Below are positions 23,310 to 35,554 of a stretch of DNA of 64,000 bases, in pieces. The notes beneath the pieces were generated by a model. It made no database searches, had not been told where the DNA came from, and worked only from the letters and a program-made list of their open reading frames with translations. This stretch comes from Gnetum montanum (Eukaryota > Streptophyta > Gnetopsida > Gnetales > Gnetaceae): positions 129,764-193,763 of the forward strand of contig MNCI01002977.1 in assembly GCA_015680685.1 (NCBI GenBank). The letters run 5' to 3'. The position numbers and the translations under genes are program-made. Position 1 is the stretch's first letter. Each line of letters starts with the position of its first letter.

Positions 23310-26300
23310 AATTAGCATGGATGGCCATCTCCCCCACAATTGAGTTGAAAGGAGGAGATCCAAAAAATTGAATGTGGTTGTCCATTCATTGAGGTATTTG
23401 TTGCATTGGCTTGCTTGGGCTCATGGAAAAGCTTTACTTATTGGATGTTGACCAACTACCTTTTATTAAGGCTCTCAGGTTTGTATGTGGTCATGGCCCT
23501 AGAAGGAAAGGTTTTAGAAACTATGTAAGGTCCCTCCCACAACATTTGAAACTTTGTCTTCTGAGGTACGTGTGTGGGGTTCTAGTAGATAACCTTATCA
23601 CCTAGTTGGAATTTTACTTTCCTTATCCTCAAGTCATGTCATGTTTTGTTGTATGCCTTGTGCACTTCGTTCAAAGATAGGACCACTAGTCAATTTTCAT
23701 CTAGCACATTTAGGTTGAGCAATCGTTCTCTTTGTGCTAGACTCAAGTTAAGATCCAAGTTATAAGTTGTTGAAAATGTACAAAGGTCAGATTGGATTGG
23801 GAGCATTGGGAGTTTCCTATATACTAGCTCATAGGAAGAGTAGCCAATAGGAAGTTTTCATGTTAAGCAATAGGCCCATAGGGTGTCATTGAGTCTTGTG
23901 CTCCAATCTTTCCTATATTTTCTTATGGTTCTTATTAAGATTTTAGTAATCTTCCTATTGGTGACTTCTGCTTAATCGTTGGCTTGGGGGTGGTAAGGTG
24001 TTGTTAATTTATTGTTGACCCCTAAGAGTTACATTAACTTGCAAAAGGTGGTACCTATGAAATGGGTTCCATTGTTAGAAATTAGTGCACATGGCACACC
24101 AAACCTATTTACAACATTTTGTTGTATGAATAGGGTAGAGTAAATGATGTACAATCGGCAATAGCTACTACCTCTACCCATTTGGTGCAGTAGTCAACTG
24201 ATAGTATAATATATGCTTTTCCATTGGACATGGGTGTAATAGGATCTATAAAGTCTATGCCCCAAATATTAAAGGGTTCTAGTCGCTGAATCCACTGTTG
24301 AGAACCCTCCATTCTTGCAATCATCCCACTATCTCATTGGCAACATTCACAAGATCAAACAAACTAGTGGGTGTTCCTAAAGATTGTATGCTAATAATAT
24401 CCTACCATCAAGATTTTTATGGTCATTCACCTCCCTACATGGTGGCCTTCACAAGGGCCTTCATGAGCATCTTGGAGAATGCATAATTGATTCACATCAG
24501 GAACACACCAGTGAACCAGGTTATTAACGCATACCTTGTAAAGGTGTCCATTGATTTCTATGAAGTATTTGGCCTAATGAAGAAACTATTTTTTCTTTCT
24601 AAAGTCAAGATCTTGTGGCATCTCCTAAGTGAGAAGATAAGTGAGGAGGCCATTGCACTATTTTGTTTCTACAAGTATTTGCTCATTTATTATAGCAATA
24701 AAGAGAAGTTCATCTAGGAATTGATTAGAGATTATTCTCTCCTCCTCTTTGTTGTTCCATCTTACTTGAGAGAGGTGATTAGCAACCATAGTCTCAATCC
24801 CCTTCCGATCTACCATTGTGAGATTGAATTCCTACAAGATCAAGAGCCACCGTATGATACAAGGGCTCACCATCAGCTTGTTCATTAGGAAGAGGATGGC
24901 ACTATGGTCTATGTGCACAAACACCTTGTAGACAAGCACATAGTGCCTAAACTTCTCGAGAGAAAACACCATAGCCATCAGTTCTTTTTTAGTTGTGGTG
25001 TAATTCAACTATGCACCCACAATGCTTCGACTAACATAGTGAATGTAATAGGAACATTTTTTATCGTCCAGCTGCATAAGCACCTCTCCCAAAGCTAATT
25101 AGATGCATCCATCATTATGTGAAATGGTTTGAAGTAGTCTAGTACCTGTAGAATTGGAGTTTCTATGAGTTTTTCCTTCAACTATTGGAATGCATGTTTG
25201 CACTCCTTAGTCCAAATGAATAGAGCGTCTTTCTTCGTAAGCTCAACCAACAACTTTATGATCTTAGAGAAATTCTCTATGAATCGTCAATAGTAGCCAA
25301 TATGTCCAAGGAATGACCAGACATCTTTAACTATCTCTAGTTGGCATGTTATTCCTTAGATGACCCTTATCTTCTCTAGGTCTACCTCAATCCTTACCTG
25401 AGTGATTCTATGCCCCAATACTATGCGTTCCTAAACCATTAGATGGCTTTTCTACCAATTAAGCCTAAGTTTTGTTTTAACACATCTTTTCAAAACCTAC
25501 TCAAGGCAATCCAAGGCTTACTCAAATGTAGCCCCATAGGTAGAGAAGTCATCCATGAAGACTTCTACCCTACTACCAATCTGCTCTTGGAAAATACTAA
25601 GCATCAGGCATTGAAATGTTGTAGGGGCATTCCATAGACTGAATGGCATCTTACAATATGCAAAAGTTCCCCATGGACTTATGAATGTTTTCTTGGCCCA
25701 ATCTTTTGGTACAATTTGAATTTTCTTATAACCACTATAACAATCCAAGAAGCTATAATAGCAATACCCGAATATGGTGTCCAACACTTGACCCACAAAT
25801 GGTAATGGATTTTAATGTCACCATGTTCAATAGCCTAAAGTTGATGCAGACCTACCACTTGCCACCTTTCTTTGGCACAATTACGAGTGAGCTAACCCAC
25901 TTACTATTTGCGATGGGATAGATTAACCCTACTTTGAGGGGTTGCTCTATTTTCTCCTTGACAATATATTTCAATTTAGGATTTAGCCACCTCTACAGCT
26001 ACCTTCTTGGCTTCATGGCTGGGTCAGTGTAAATGCAATGTTGGCATATCTTGGGATTGATTCCTATCAGCTTGGAATATGACCAAACAAAGGTTGTTGA
26101 CCATTTGTTAACCACCTTTAATAGCTTTTATTTTTGTTCAGAAGCAAGTTTAGCATTAATTATGACTAGCTTACCATTATTTAAGAATGCATACTTCATG
26201 CCGACTAGTAAAGTTTTCAGCTTTAGGGGCTCCTGCTTGAAGTTAGTAGGAATTTCCGACTCTCCCCAATAGGTATCATCATCTTCATTATTAAAGAGTT

Positions 26301-26930
26301 GGTGATGAACCTGCTCAAGTTCATCCATGCTTTCAACATATGCACATGTTAGGCTCTCAATTACTTCCATGCATAATGTGTTGCTATCTGAGTCAACTAT
26401 TAGCCACTAGGTATCCTCCTACTTTGTGGTTGCTACATACAAGCACCTTTGTATTTCTATTTTTTGTGCACACTAATTGCATGCTTTAATAGATGTACTT
26501 TTAACAGACTAGATTTTCTACATGCAATTACATCCATTATCACTGTACACAATGCATGGAATATGCTTCTTCTCTAACTTTCCAAATTCATTTTCCTTGG
26601 AGATTTCCAAGGAGAGGTACCTTATGCCCATACATGCATCAACCATGCTTAACCAAGCCCTTTCCATAATGATGGGGAATTCACCTTTGCAATTTTTAAC
26701 CTTGATCACTAGAAAATCGGTACGATAGGACCACCCACTAATTGTGGTCACAAAGTCCTCCACTAATCCTAAAGGAACAATGATTGATTGGTCTGCCAAT
26801 TCTAAATATATGTTGATCTTCTTAAGAGGTGGTAGGTTCCAAGCCTTGTACATGTTGTGAGAGATGAGGTTGATATCGAAACCAGAATCAAGAAGAGCCT
26901 TACATGGATCATATCCAAGGATCTACAACT
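23310..26930 (-). pseudogene. pol: Element B pol (protease, RT, RNase H, integrase), best-preserved copy
   Basis: Protease: LLDSGFDINLIS with intact DSG (Asp codon 26887-26889). Reverse transcriptase: FMDD intact at 25548-25559. RNase H: around 24720-25080. Integrase: first catalytic Asp kept (WGIDF near 24260), the second changed to Asn (24074-24076), and the Glu kept (AEVTN near 23970). Several stops and frameshifts break the frame. The C-terminal part (YNKT.HDLRIRKVKFQ-like block) is followed by the spacer. Among the copies here it has lost the fewest catalytic residues. Confidence 0.8.
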
Positions 26931-29476
26931 AAATGAGAGGAACTCCTAGGTCAGATCTTTTTGTGGGAAGATTACCAACCTTATCCCAATCGAAAACAAC
27001 ATGAGTTAGCATCACAGTGTAGATCCAAGGAGATATTTGATTTTCAAGAGACTCAAAGGTGTTTGATACAAAGGATGAGGGTGTTGGAGATGTAGAGTGA
27101 CCAACTACATTAGGTTGTGAGGGTTTAGAAGGGCTATTGGATCAGAAAAAGGGTTGTTTCATGGATCAATTTTTCAAACCACTTGGTAGAAAATTGGTTA
27201 TGAGTGTACAGCCCTCATAGCATTTTGTTGCTGTAGCTATGGAGGAATTTCACCCTACATGGATAGAGTAGGAGGTAACTGGGTAGAGGGTGGAGGGATG
27301 TGTGTAGTCAGATGTAGAGGGTGGTATGGATATGGGTTCTCTCCTCAAGTAGATGGTGAAAATGTTCAATGATACTTTGAAGGATAATAGTGATGCTAAA
27401 ATGAGGTGTGTCTTGTAGAACTTCTTGATTAATAGGTTGCTGAACATAGTACCTGTATGGATATAGTTGCCTGTAAGGATATAGCTACCTTGGCTATGGC
27501 ATTCCCCACGATTATGGTTGGTGCCACTGTTGATATTATTCATATGGTTGTGGTGGAGCTCCACTTGGGTAATAAGCTTATTGTTGCTGGTGGAACTACC
27601 TTGGATTGCCTTGAGGATAAAAAAATCTTCTAGGTGCTTACCTACATATTATTTGAGGATTCAATGCATACAACTCAGACTCTTGTAAGTGTGACACCAC
27701 AGGGCAACACCCTATTTGATGTTTGTATTAATGGATGTCACAACCAGTATCATTTTTGAAGTCTATCTCCACAACTTCCTCTACTATAGTAGCTTTACCC
27801 TTACCTCTCTAGTAGGTACTTTTAGCTTCTTTTTACCTCCTATAGTTATGATCACTATTTTACTCTTTGGATTCTTTAGCAATCTTTATAGTAGTTTAGA
27901 ATTTACCATTCAAAGAGTCCCATAATATATCAACCTTTGCTAAAATATCAAAAATAGATTTTTGGATGGGCAAGGTTTTTCTATTCATCACTTCATTGAG
28001 TGGTGACTCCTTCTAGTGATAAAATAAAACCTCTCATTTCTTGATGGAAGGATCCCTATTATACTCTTCTGAACTTTCCATTTTTTGCAACTCACCTTCT
28101 TCAATTGCTACTTGCTCTATAATCCTTTGGATTTGATGAGCCCTTAATTCAAATAGTCTCCCTTAAGCATAAACCCCAAGAGTTCTTCTAGTTTTGCCCC
28201 TGAGCCCATCTATGATGTGGTGGAGCTATTCCCTTTGAGAATAACCATGGCCAAGACATCAATGTAAGAGTGAATAGTATCTTCCCATGGTGGCATCCAA
28301 GGGTTTGTATGTTCCTTGTTTCTAGCCTTGGATTTTCCTTCTTAGGTTAGATACTTTGGAATATGTTTGGTATTTGTCATTGAATAGTTCTAACATGGTA
28401 CTCCATCGGTGAATGAATTCCTACTCCAAGGACCGATACTAGCTCTCAGCTTCCTTAATGAGTGCCCTGGTGAAAAGCTTGAGTTTCTGCCAATCATTTT
28501 CAATGTTTTGTAATGCACAGGCATCATGGAAAACTTGTAGATGATTCTACGAATCAGAATTGTATCCCCCCTCAAATCTTGGGATATTATTCATGTATAA
28601 GCACTTGATCCAACTATCTCTCACATGCCTAGTTATGATCTTTACTGCCTCTGCAATGTTGAGCATGCTTCGAGTCGCCAATAGAGGTTCATCATCATCA
28701 TTGTGTCAATGACGTCGATGATGCTTTCTGTCAACTCTACGTTATTTATGAGCTTGATGGTCTCTATTGTCCTATTAATCACCTTCACCATGATTATTTC
28801 AATAGCGGCTTCTATGAGAACTAGCATATGAAGAGGAATGTTCAAAATCGAATGTATAGGATGAAGAGGAAGGAGGGCCACCACCGCCATCATGATGTCT
28901 ACCACTACCTCTTCATGCATTGCAACCACCATCCTTAGATCCCTTACCATTATGATGTTTACCCGAATCCCTACCCTAGTTGTCACTTTTTTCTAAACCT
29001 GGTTTATGAATAATGGATCACTAATTCAGGGTCACACCCTTATTACCATGAGGTGAAGAATCTTCATGCTAAGAACCTTCAAAGGGAGGATCCTCATTGT
29101 CATCTTAATTTAGGAGGAACAAGGGATTAGTGAAGTGTTTCCCCTTTGTGAACTCGTGGTGCTTTGCTTGATGTTGATCTCGCTTGCGTTGTGTTTCAGT
29201 GGGATGGTAATCCCAAGTGTCATGATCATTCATGACATATTCCTCATGAAGATGCAAGATGCCTAACTTTTTAAGGGTTTGAAGTAGCATCCTAGGCACA
29301 AATCGATCGAGGAGCAATACAATGTTGCCCTCCAAATCACACCATCGTAGTTGTTTGTCTTGATGTAGGATGAAGGTGAAGTCTAGTACATACTCATCTG
29401 GATGAGTATATACCACTTTGTACTCCTGTGGGACCAACAATTTAACATCTTCATGCCTGTGAGAAGAAGAAGACAT
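26931..29476 (-). pseudogene. gag: Element B gag, decayed
   Basis: ATG at 29476-29474 opens a 123-codon stretch starting MSSSSHRHEDVKLL with the family block YKVVYTHPDEYVLDFTFILH. Copy E has the same start context (MSSSSSHKS), which supports the start. Downstream lie the capsid-like region, an Arg/His/Asp-rich stretch and the gag-protease junction. Stops are scattered. Confidence 0.75.
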
Positions 29477-29607
29477 TTTTCAACAAATAAAATTATCAAT
29501 GTTCTTAGTAGTTATATGTCATGTGAGAGTGATGTTGACCTTGAGTTTATGCAGTGATATTAATAATATTCACTACTCCTAGATAGCACACATTTCAACA
29601 AACAAAG

Positions 29608-29626
29608 TCCCCGGAAACGATGCCAA
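29608..29626 (-). promoter_or_regulatory. Primer-binding site, element B
   Basis: Minus strand TTGGCATCGTTTCCGGGG directly after the 5' LTR end, close to the tRNA-Asp-type site TGGCGCCGTTGCCGGGG of Athila/Tat elements. Confidence 0.8.
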
Positions 29627-30509
29627 TGATGAGCGATGAGGTACCCCTATGCCCAACCATACGAATCACAAAGCATTCCCATGCAATCCAATCAAATTCT
29701 ATGGACTTTATAGTTTTCAGTACACTAGTCTTCTAAAAAGTGAACCTTGCCTTAAGGTCATTCGTTGTCTTCCCAATTACACCTATGAAGCATAATGGTA
29801 TGGTTAAGAGTAATTGAGGTATATCATTTCTATCATTTTATGTTTCATGTTTTTGGATGCTTGAAAAGAGAGAGAGATAAAATAATTTAATGACTAATCT
29901 AAATTAACTAACTAACTAGTCTCTAACTAATCCTAACATAATAATCTATTCCCACTTTCCATACACGTCCTGAACCCACATATCCACTACTGGGTTACCA
30001 AGCACTATGCTACTGGGCACACCAAGCAATAATTCTATTGGGATCACCAAGTGAATACATGCTTACATTCAAAGAGGTCATACTTATGTGCTTAGCCTAT
30101 TTAGCTTATCTGGCTTGATTAGCTTAATTAATGGAAAACATTGAATAAGTGACTGAAAACATTAAATGCATGAATAAAGATCTAAACTATCCAGAATGCT
30201 ACAAGGTTTATCAAGAAGCTCATCTTTATTGTTGTACACACTATCGTGCTCAGGTACAATAATGCTCGAATAAAGATTCATACACTCAATGACTCCTGCT
30301 ACAGGTACTCAAGAAAATATTCTAACTCTCAAATGGGAAAACTGCAAGAGCTCTACTACTACTATGACAAGACATGCTATAACTGTGGCTAATGAGCTTG
30401 TATTTATAAGCAAAAGCAAACCTTGCATCGACAGGGCCTCGTCAACAAGGCCTAGTCAACGAAGCCAAGTCGACAGAGCCTCGTCAACGCAACCAACCAT
30501 GACTCATCA
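29627..30509 (-). mobile_element. Element B 5' LTR (883 bp)
   Basis: Minus strand TGATGAGTCATGG (30509) to CATCGCTCATCA (29627). TATAAATA lies at 30401-30408, 20 bp downstream of the 14-bp cassette array. Confidence 0.9.
30428..30497. repeat. Five 14-bp U3 cassette units in the B 5' LTR
   Basis: Perfectly phased units on the plus strand: TCGACAGGGCCTCG, TCAACAAGGCCTAG, TCAACGAAGCCAAG, TCGACAGAGCCTCG, TCAACGCAACCAAC. They abut the TATA box. The partner LTR keeps about two units. Confidence 0.9.
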
Positions 30510-30661
30510 CTAATCTAGCTTAGATTCTTCAAGCTAGTCTACATTAGGTTATAAAAATCTAGTTATACATTGTTTTAGTTAGTTGTATTCATTAAAATTT
30601 TTATAGGTTTGAGTTTTGATATATTCAGATTTTATAGCACTATTGAGCTTTTGAGATTCTA
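30510..30661. repeat. Right part of host duplication unit 2
   Basis: Continues the 387-bp unit broken at 17323: CTAATCTAGCTTAGATTC aligns with 16936 onward in unit 1, down to GAGATTCTA. Confidence 0.8.
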
Positions 30662-31239
30662 CTACAAAATTGTTTTTATTACAATCTATAAAATCAAACA
30701 AAATATAGTTTACATCAAGTTATTAACAAGGAATTTTCTAGTTATCTTAGATATGTGCTATATAAAATGAATAACAATAATCGATAATTTATGTATTATA
30801 ATTATTATTGTAACTTAATTAGCAATTCTATTAGTTTATTAATGGAAAGAGATGAAGGTTACTTGATGTCATTTCATTTCTTTGCATTCCCATTTTTGAG
30901 ATATAGTCCAAAAAAGCTAAATAAATATAATAACTTTTTAATTTGAATTTTATAATTAAGATCATACTCCCATCCAATAACAAAATTTATCTATCCCAAT
31001 GGCTTCTCATAAATGTTTAATCTCTTTTGCCGAAGTGAAAAAAAATTATTAACCATAAATTTAAGAAGCCATGATAACACATCCTACTTTAAAAAGTATT
31101 AGTTGAAAGTTTGCATCCAAATATTTAATTGACAATCTAAGAAAAGATACACTATAACAACTTAAAGGTTATGTCTAGGGGTGTTGACATACTTATTTTT
31201 AAATAACACACTAGAATAAGACCACTAAAGGAAGACCAA
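30662..31239. other. Non-coding AT-rich interval downstream of the receptor gene
   Basis: No conserved frame. It lies 3' of the receptor-like protein gene and probably holds its 3' untranslated region, but I cannot place a poly(A) site. Confidence 0.4.
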
Positions 31240-31794
31240 CTAGATAAGGTATCTACCATAGAAGCGTTGAAAGGCATCCCAATGGAAATACAGCACAATC
31301 GTTCCCCCAAAAGATAATCCAAATCCTAATCCCAATGCTATCAGTGATACATGCTCATACAACCAATCCCACCAACCCTTCTTACTTTTGCTTTTATCTG
31401 CTGCTGTTGGTGCTGCATTAGTCGGCAATTTTGGCTCTTGGCATGGATGATTTTTGGAATATCCACATAAGCATGGATTCCCTGCAAATGAACTCTCATC
31501 AAATGTCGTGAACTGTGTAGAAGTGGGAACTTCACCGCATAAAACGTTGTTTGATACATTGAAAGCACCCAGATAGTTGAGGGAGTTTAATTCCTGCGGA
31601 ATGATGCCAGACAATCTATTAGAATTCAGGTCAATCTGTTCCAAACACGTTAAATTGGAAAGGCTTGCAGGAATATGGCCAGTCAACATGTTGTGAGACA
31701 GGTTGAGCAGCCTTAATTTTCCCAGGCCTCCTATGCTATCTGGAATTGAACCCATGAGATTGTTGCAGGAGAGATCAAGTACATTGTTGTAGGA

Positions 31795-32050
31795 TACCAT
31801 TTGCTCGTTTAATAGTTCGAGCTTTTTTTGGATGAAAATCATCTTCAGAGTAGTAGGAAGAGACATATTATTTATGTTTATAAGTTCCTGCCCTTGAATG
31901 AAGATCATCTTCAAGGTAGTAGGAAGAGGCACATCATTTATGTGGAGCAGTTCCAGCCCTATTGGGATGATAATAATGTCCAGATACACGTTCACAAGCC
32001 ATCTACCGAGGTAGAGGTAGGACCTGAAATCCCACTGCCACACGTCTTGA
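31795..32050 (-). other. Island domain of the receptor-like protein, with 22-residue duplication
   Basis: Non-LRR insert between LRR 27 and LRR 28. Two 22-residue units end in LPTTLKMIFIQ (about 31830-31895 and 31896-31961), followed by a partial third. Island domains in BRI1, PSKR and many RLPs contribute to ligand binding; that role here is inferred. Confidence 0.75.
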
Positions 32051-33650
32051 AATCCCTTGAGCAATTGCAGCTGAGTTGGAATGCTACCATGGAATCGATT
32101 GTTGGATAAATCAAGAACCTGTAAGTTGGTTAAATTGACTATCCATGAGGGAATGGCTCCTTCCAACTGATTGTGGCCCAAATTCAATGCTTTAAGCTGT
32201 CTCATTTCCTTCACAGATTCTGGCAGTGAACCACTCAAACTGTTATTTCTGAAATCCAGCACTGTAAGGCTCCTGCATTTGGCCAATGGCTCGGAGAGAT
32301 ACCCAGAAAATCCATTTGAAAAGGCAGACAGCACTTCCAAGGATGATGGAAGTGCCACTTGAATTTCTCCGCTGAAGTTGTTGCGGTAAATCAACAAGGA
32401 GCAGAGGTTACTGCAGTTTTTGAGAGTAGGAGGCAAATTTCCAACAAGCCTGTTTCCAGAAATATCTAGATAGTGAAGCCAACTAAGGGCACCAATAGAC
32501 CCTGGGATGCAACCGCTCAAATTGTTGTTGGGTAATATAATAAAAACCAGAGATTTCATGTTGCCAATGCAATCTGGAATATGGCCTCTCAAGTTTGCGC
32601 TTATGTTCAGTATCATCAGGCCTCTTAAATTGCACATCTCCTCTGACAACATTCCAGAAAGATTGTTTCCTGATATCTCCAACTTAAGGAGGGAAGTTAA
32701 ATTCCAAATAGACGGGGAAATTTCCCCGCTTAGACTATTTCCCACAAGACCCAAACTCATAAGCTGCTGCAGTTGATAAACACAATCCGGAATATGACTT
32801 TGTAATATGCCTGCAATGTACAGATACTTTAAAGACGTCAAAGAACAGAGCTCCTCCGGCAATGGCCCCGTGAGATTCCCTCCTATTAGCATTAGGAGTG
32901 TCATGTTTTTGAGTTTGCCAAACTCTGCGGGTATGTATCCTGTGAGCAGGCCTCCTACTATATATAAGATGTCTAACTGTGACAAATTTCCGAGTTGCTG
33001 TGGTAAATCGCCTGACAAGGATTGTGAATGCAAAACTAAAGTACCGAGCATCTGTAGCTTACCAAACTCTGAAGGAATAGAGCCATTAATCTTATCTGAT
33101 TGCAACGATAAAATCATGAGCTTGGTCAAGTTCCCCCACTGACATGGTATGGCACCTTCGAGACCACCTGCTTCCCCTAACTTGTTACCCAATGATAACA
33201 CTGAAAGCATTGACAGAGCTGACAGTGACGCTGGTAAGATGCCTTCCAGCGAATTGGAAGATAAATCCAACTCCTCAAGTGAAGAACAGTTAGATAAATA
33301 CGGGGGAATCTGGCCCTGCAGTTCATTATAACTGAAGTCCAGTTCTTGCAGATGTTTCAGCAGGCGGATCTGTTGAGGGATGGAACCCGAAAGAGCATTT
33401 ACAGACAATCTTAATTTTTGAAGAGAAGAACAATTGGATAAACATAAAGGGATCTGGCCTTGCATATTATTAAAACTTAAGTCCAGTTTTTGCAGATGTT
33501 TCAGCTGGCAAATAGCTTGAGGGATGGAACCTGAAAGAGAATTTCTAAACAATGTCAATTCTTGAAGAGAAGAAGAGTTGGATAAACATGACGGGATGTG
33601 GCCCTGCATATTATTAAAACTGAAGTCCAGTTCTTGCAGATGTTTCAGCT

Positions 33651-33690
33651 GGCAGATATGTTGAGGGATGGGCAGATATGTTGAGGGATG
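33651..33690. repeat. 20-bp tandem duplication that frameshifts the receptor gene
   Basis: GGCAGATATGTTGAGGGATG occurs twice in a row. One copy restores the LRR consensus (SIPQHICQLKHLQEL) across the site. Confidence 0.95.
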
Positions 33691-33838
33691 GAACCCGAAA
33701 AAGCATTTACAGACAATATCAAACTTTGAAAAGAAGAACAATTTATTAAAGCATTGGGGATGATGCCATGGAAGTTGTTATAACTTAGATCCAACGAATT
33801 TAGCAGTGTAATAAGACCCAGCTCTGAAGGGATGTTAC

Positions 33839-33968
33839 CTAAAAATTGATGTACGATGTTATAACAACAGTGGAGGAAACAATATGATAACAATTCCGTA
33901 TGAGACAATAAAAAATACATGTAAATAATTCATAATTGTCTGCTTTAAGGATTGGAAAGCATCATTAC
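33839..33968 (-). other. Intron of the receptor-like protein gene (130 bp, phase 1)
   Basis: Minus strand TTTCAAG|GTAATG at the donor and ATTTTTAG|GTAACATCC at the acceptor. Splicing joins a split Gly codon and restores LRR 3 in frame (NRFQ-G-NIPSELG). Reading through it hits stops. Confidence 0.85.
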
Positions 33969-34477
33969 CTTGAAATCGGTTTCCAGCCAAATTGAGATTC
34001 TGAAGATACCCTAGCATACCAATTTGCCGAGGTATGCCGCCTGACAATTGGTTGTGAGACATAGTGAGATTGATTAGAAACTTAAGATTGCAAATAGATG
34101 GAGAAATTTCCCCAACGAGATCTCCGAAATCTAAATTCAAGGATTCGATTCTTTGATGATCATGAGAGCATTGGACTCCATTCCAATTGGAGCATAGTTG
34201 ATGACGGCTGCTATAATTCCAGCTGCTAAGAATATGGAATGGATCATATGTGATAAGTGCCTTGGTATCCAGCAAGGCCTGAATCTCCATTTCAGATGGA
34301 AGAGAGTAACATGGCACTAGTATCATCATCATCAGCACATAAAGCAGAATGCCCACAACCAAATACGACTCCATGCTCACCAAACTTGCAGTTGCTTAGT
34401 GGGGAGATGAATGGAACTCCAATTAACACACAAATTTGTCAGATTTTATGGAACTGTACCCGGATGGAGGGATCACA

Positions 34478-34483
34478 TATATA
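34478..34483 (-). promoter_or_regulatory. Likely TATA box of the receptor-like protein gene
   Basis: Minus strand CTATATATG about 100 bp upstream of the ATG, a normal plant spacing including a short 5' untranslated region. No transcript evidence available. Confidence 0.5.
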
Positions 34484-35466
34484 GAACATAAAATCTATAA
34501 TGATTGTGTTAATCCCTAGATTAAAAGTAAACTTTTGAAGCTGTGGTTTGAACTTTCCTCTTTTTCTCTGGCGAGAGAAAGCGGGCACGCTCATTGATGT
34601 GTCCCGTCCGCAACATTCCTCGTCTCTCCACTGTCCCCTTAATGCAGGGATATTGTGGACCGTTTACGTTACGAACTGTCCCCTTTAATGCATCGCCTTT
34701 TTCTGACCCGCGTTAGCCGTCACAATTCTATTTTATGACCGGGCAATGATCATTCCATGGCCACCATCTATGCAATGCCCATCATATTATTATTATCGAT
34801 ATTATATTCATGCTCCTTATCCTTTTGTATTAATATTTTTAAAAAATAAAAGTGCAAAAGGGAGTTTACAACCTGTCGCGGGAAAGGCAAGATATAATAT
34901 TTTACCGTATTTTATGTATACTAAAGAAAAACACACTTAGCAAACAATTCTTTCTGGTCTTTTATACAATGCTAAGTTCACTCATTCATAGCTTTTATTA
35001 AGATTTTTAGTAAATAAGTATTCTTGTTTTATATCTCATTTACTTTTCTAATTCAATTCACTTGCAACTTAGCTTTCTTTTTTAAATGAAAATAGCAAAA
35101 AAAATGTGTATTTATTTACTTTTGGAGTTAGTTTTCTACATGGAGTCATTTTATAAATTGAAGCCTACAAAACATCAATGAATGCTTTTATATCAAACAA
35201 AATTGTTCGAGACAGACTTTGAAGTATTTAAAATTCAAATGTTCCCTTCGTTAATAGAATGATGAATTTTTACTCATACTAGAATTTAAAGATATTGCAA
35301 CTTTGAAACTAAGCTTGTGATTGAAAAGGTATTTTCTCTATGTGATTAATTGATCAAAAGTATGTATTATTTGAATCTTGTATTGCTTGAAAACTACCTT
35401 TTAGATATAATTATTTAAGGTGTTTTTTTAAAGTCAAAATTACTTAGTGACTTATCTCTATTCAGT

Positions 35467-35554
35467 TTACATGTAAATCTTAATCCTTCCTCTAGGTTAC
35501 ATATTTAATGTTACATGTAAATCTTAATCCTTCCTCTAGGTTACATATTTAAAG
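35467..35554. repeat. 44-bp tandem duplication
   Basis: Two adjacent copies starting TTACATGTAAATCTTAATCC, nearly identical to the end, so recent or assembly-derived. Confidence 0.9.

Larger units (their letters stand above)
17324..30509 (-). mobile_element. Element B: complete Athila/Tat-like Ty3 retrotransposon (13.2 kb)
   Basis: Minus-strand element with 5' LTR 29627-30509, primer-binding site, gag, pol, spacer with promoter-like module, ORFX, polypurine tract and 3' LTR 17324-18178. Flanking 5-mers are CTAGT (17319-17323) and CTAAT (30510-30514), a target-site duplication with one change. The empty site GTATCCTAATCTAG is still visible in duplication unit 1 near 16935. Protease DSG and the RT FMDD box are intact; stops are nevertheless common. 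Confidence 0.9.
31240..34374 (-). pseudogene. Leucine-rich-repeat receptor-like protein, two exons, broken by a 20-bp duplication
   Basis: Exon 1 is 34374-33969, exon 2 is 33838-31240. The ATG at 34374 gives an N-terminal signal peptide (about residues 1-28) and then the LRR N-cap with Cys61 and Cys69 (CSNWNGVQC). I count 31 plant-type 24-residue LRRs: 27, an island domain, then 4. A juxtamembrane Cys pair region, one membrane helix near the C-terminus and a short tail (FQRFYGRYLI) follow; there is no kinase. This is the layout of plant RLPs that bind peptides or microbial patterns at the cell surface and signal through partner kinases. A 20-bp tandem duplication (33651-33690) shifts the frame after residue 191 and stops at 199 residues. 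Without it the exons total 995 codons. It may be a real null allele or an assembly error. Confidence 0.9.

Noticed and set aside
31828-33331. Plus-strand frames of 60-111 codons opposite the receptor gene
   Set aside because: Antisense shadows of LRR coding sequence, with no domain or promoter of their own.
31240-33741. An 833-codon gene starting MFFFSKF
   Set aside because: The first ~27 residues come from the wrong frame upstream of the 20-bp duplication. The true gene starts at 34374 with a signal peptide and an intron.
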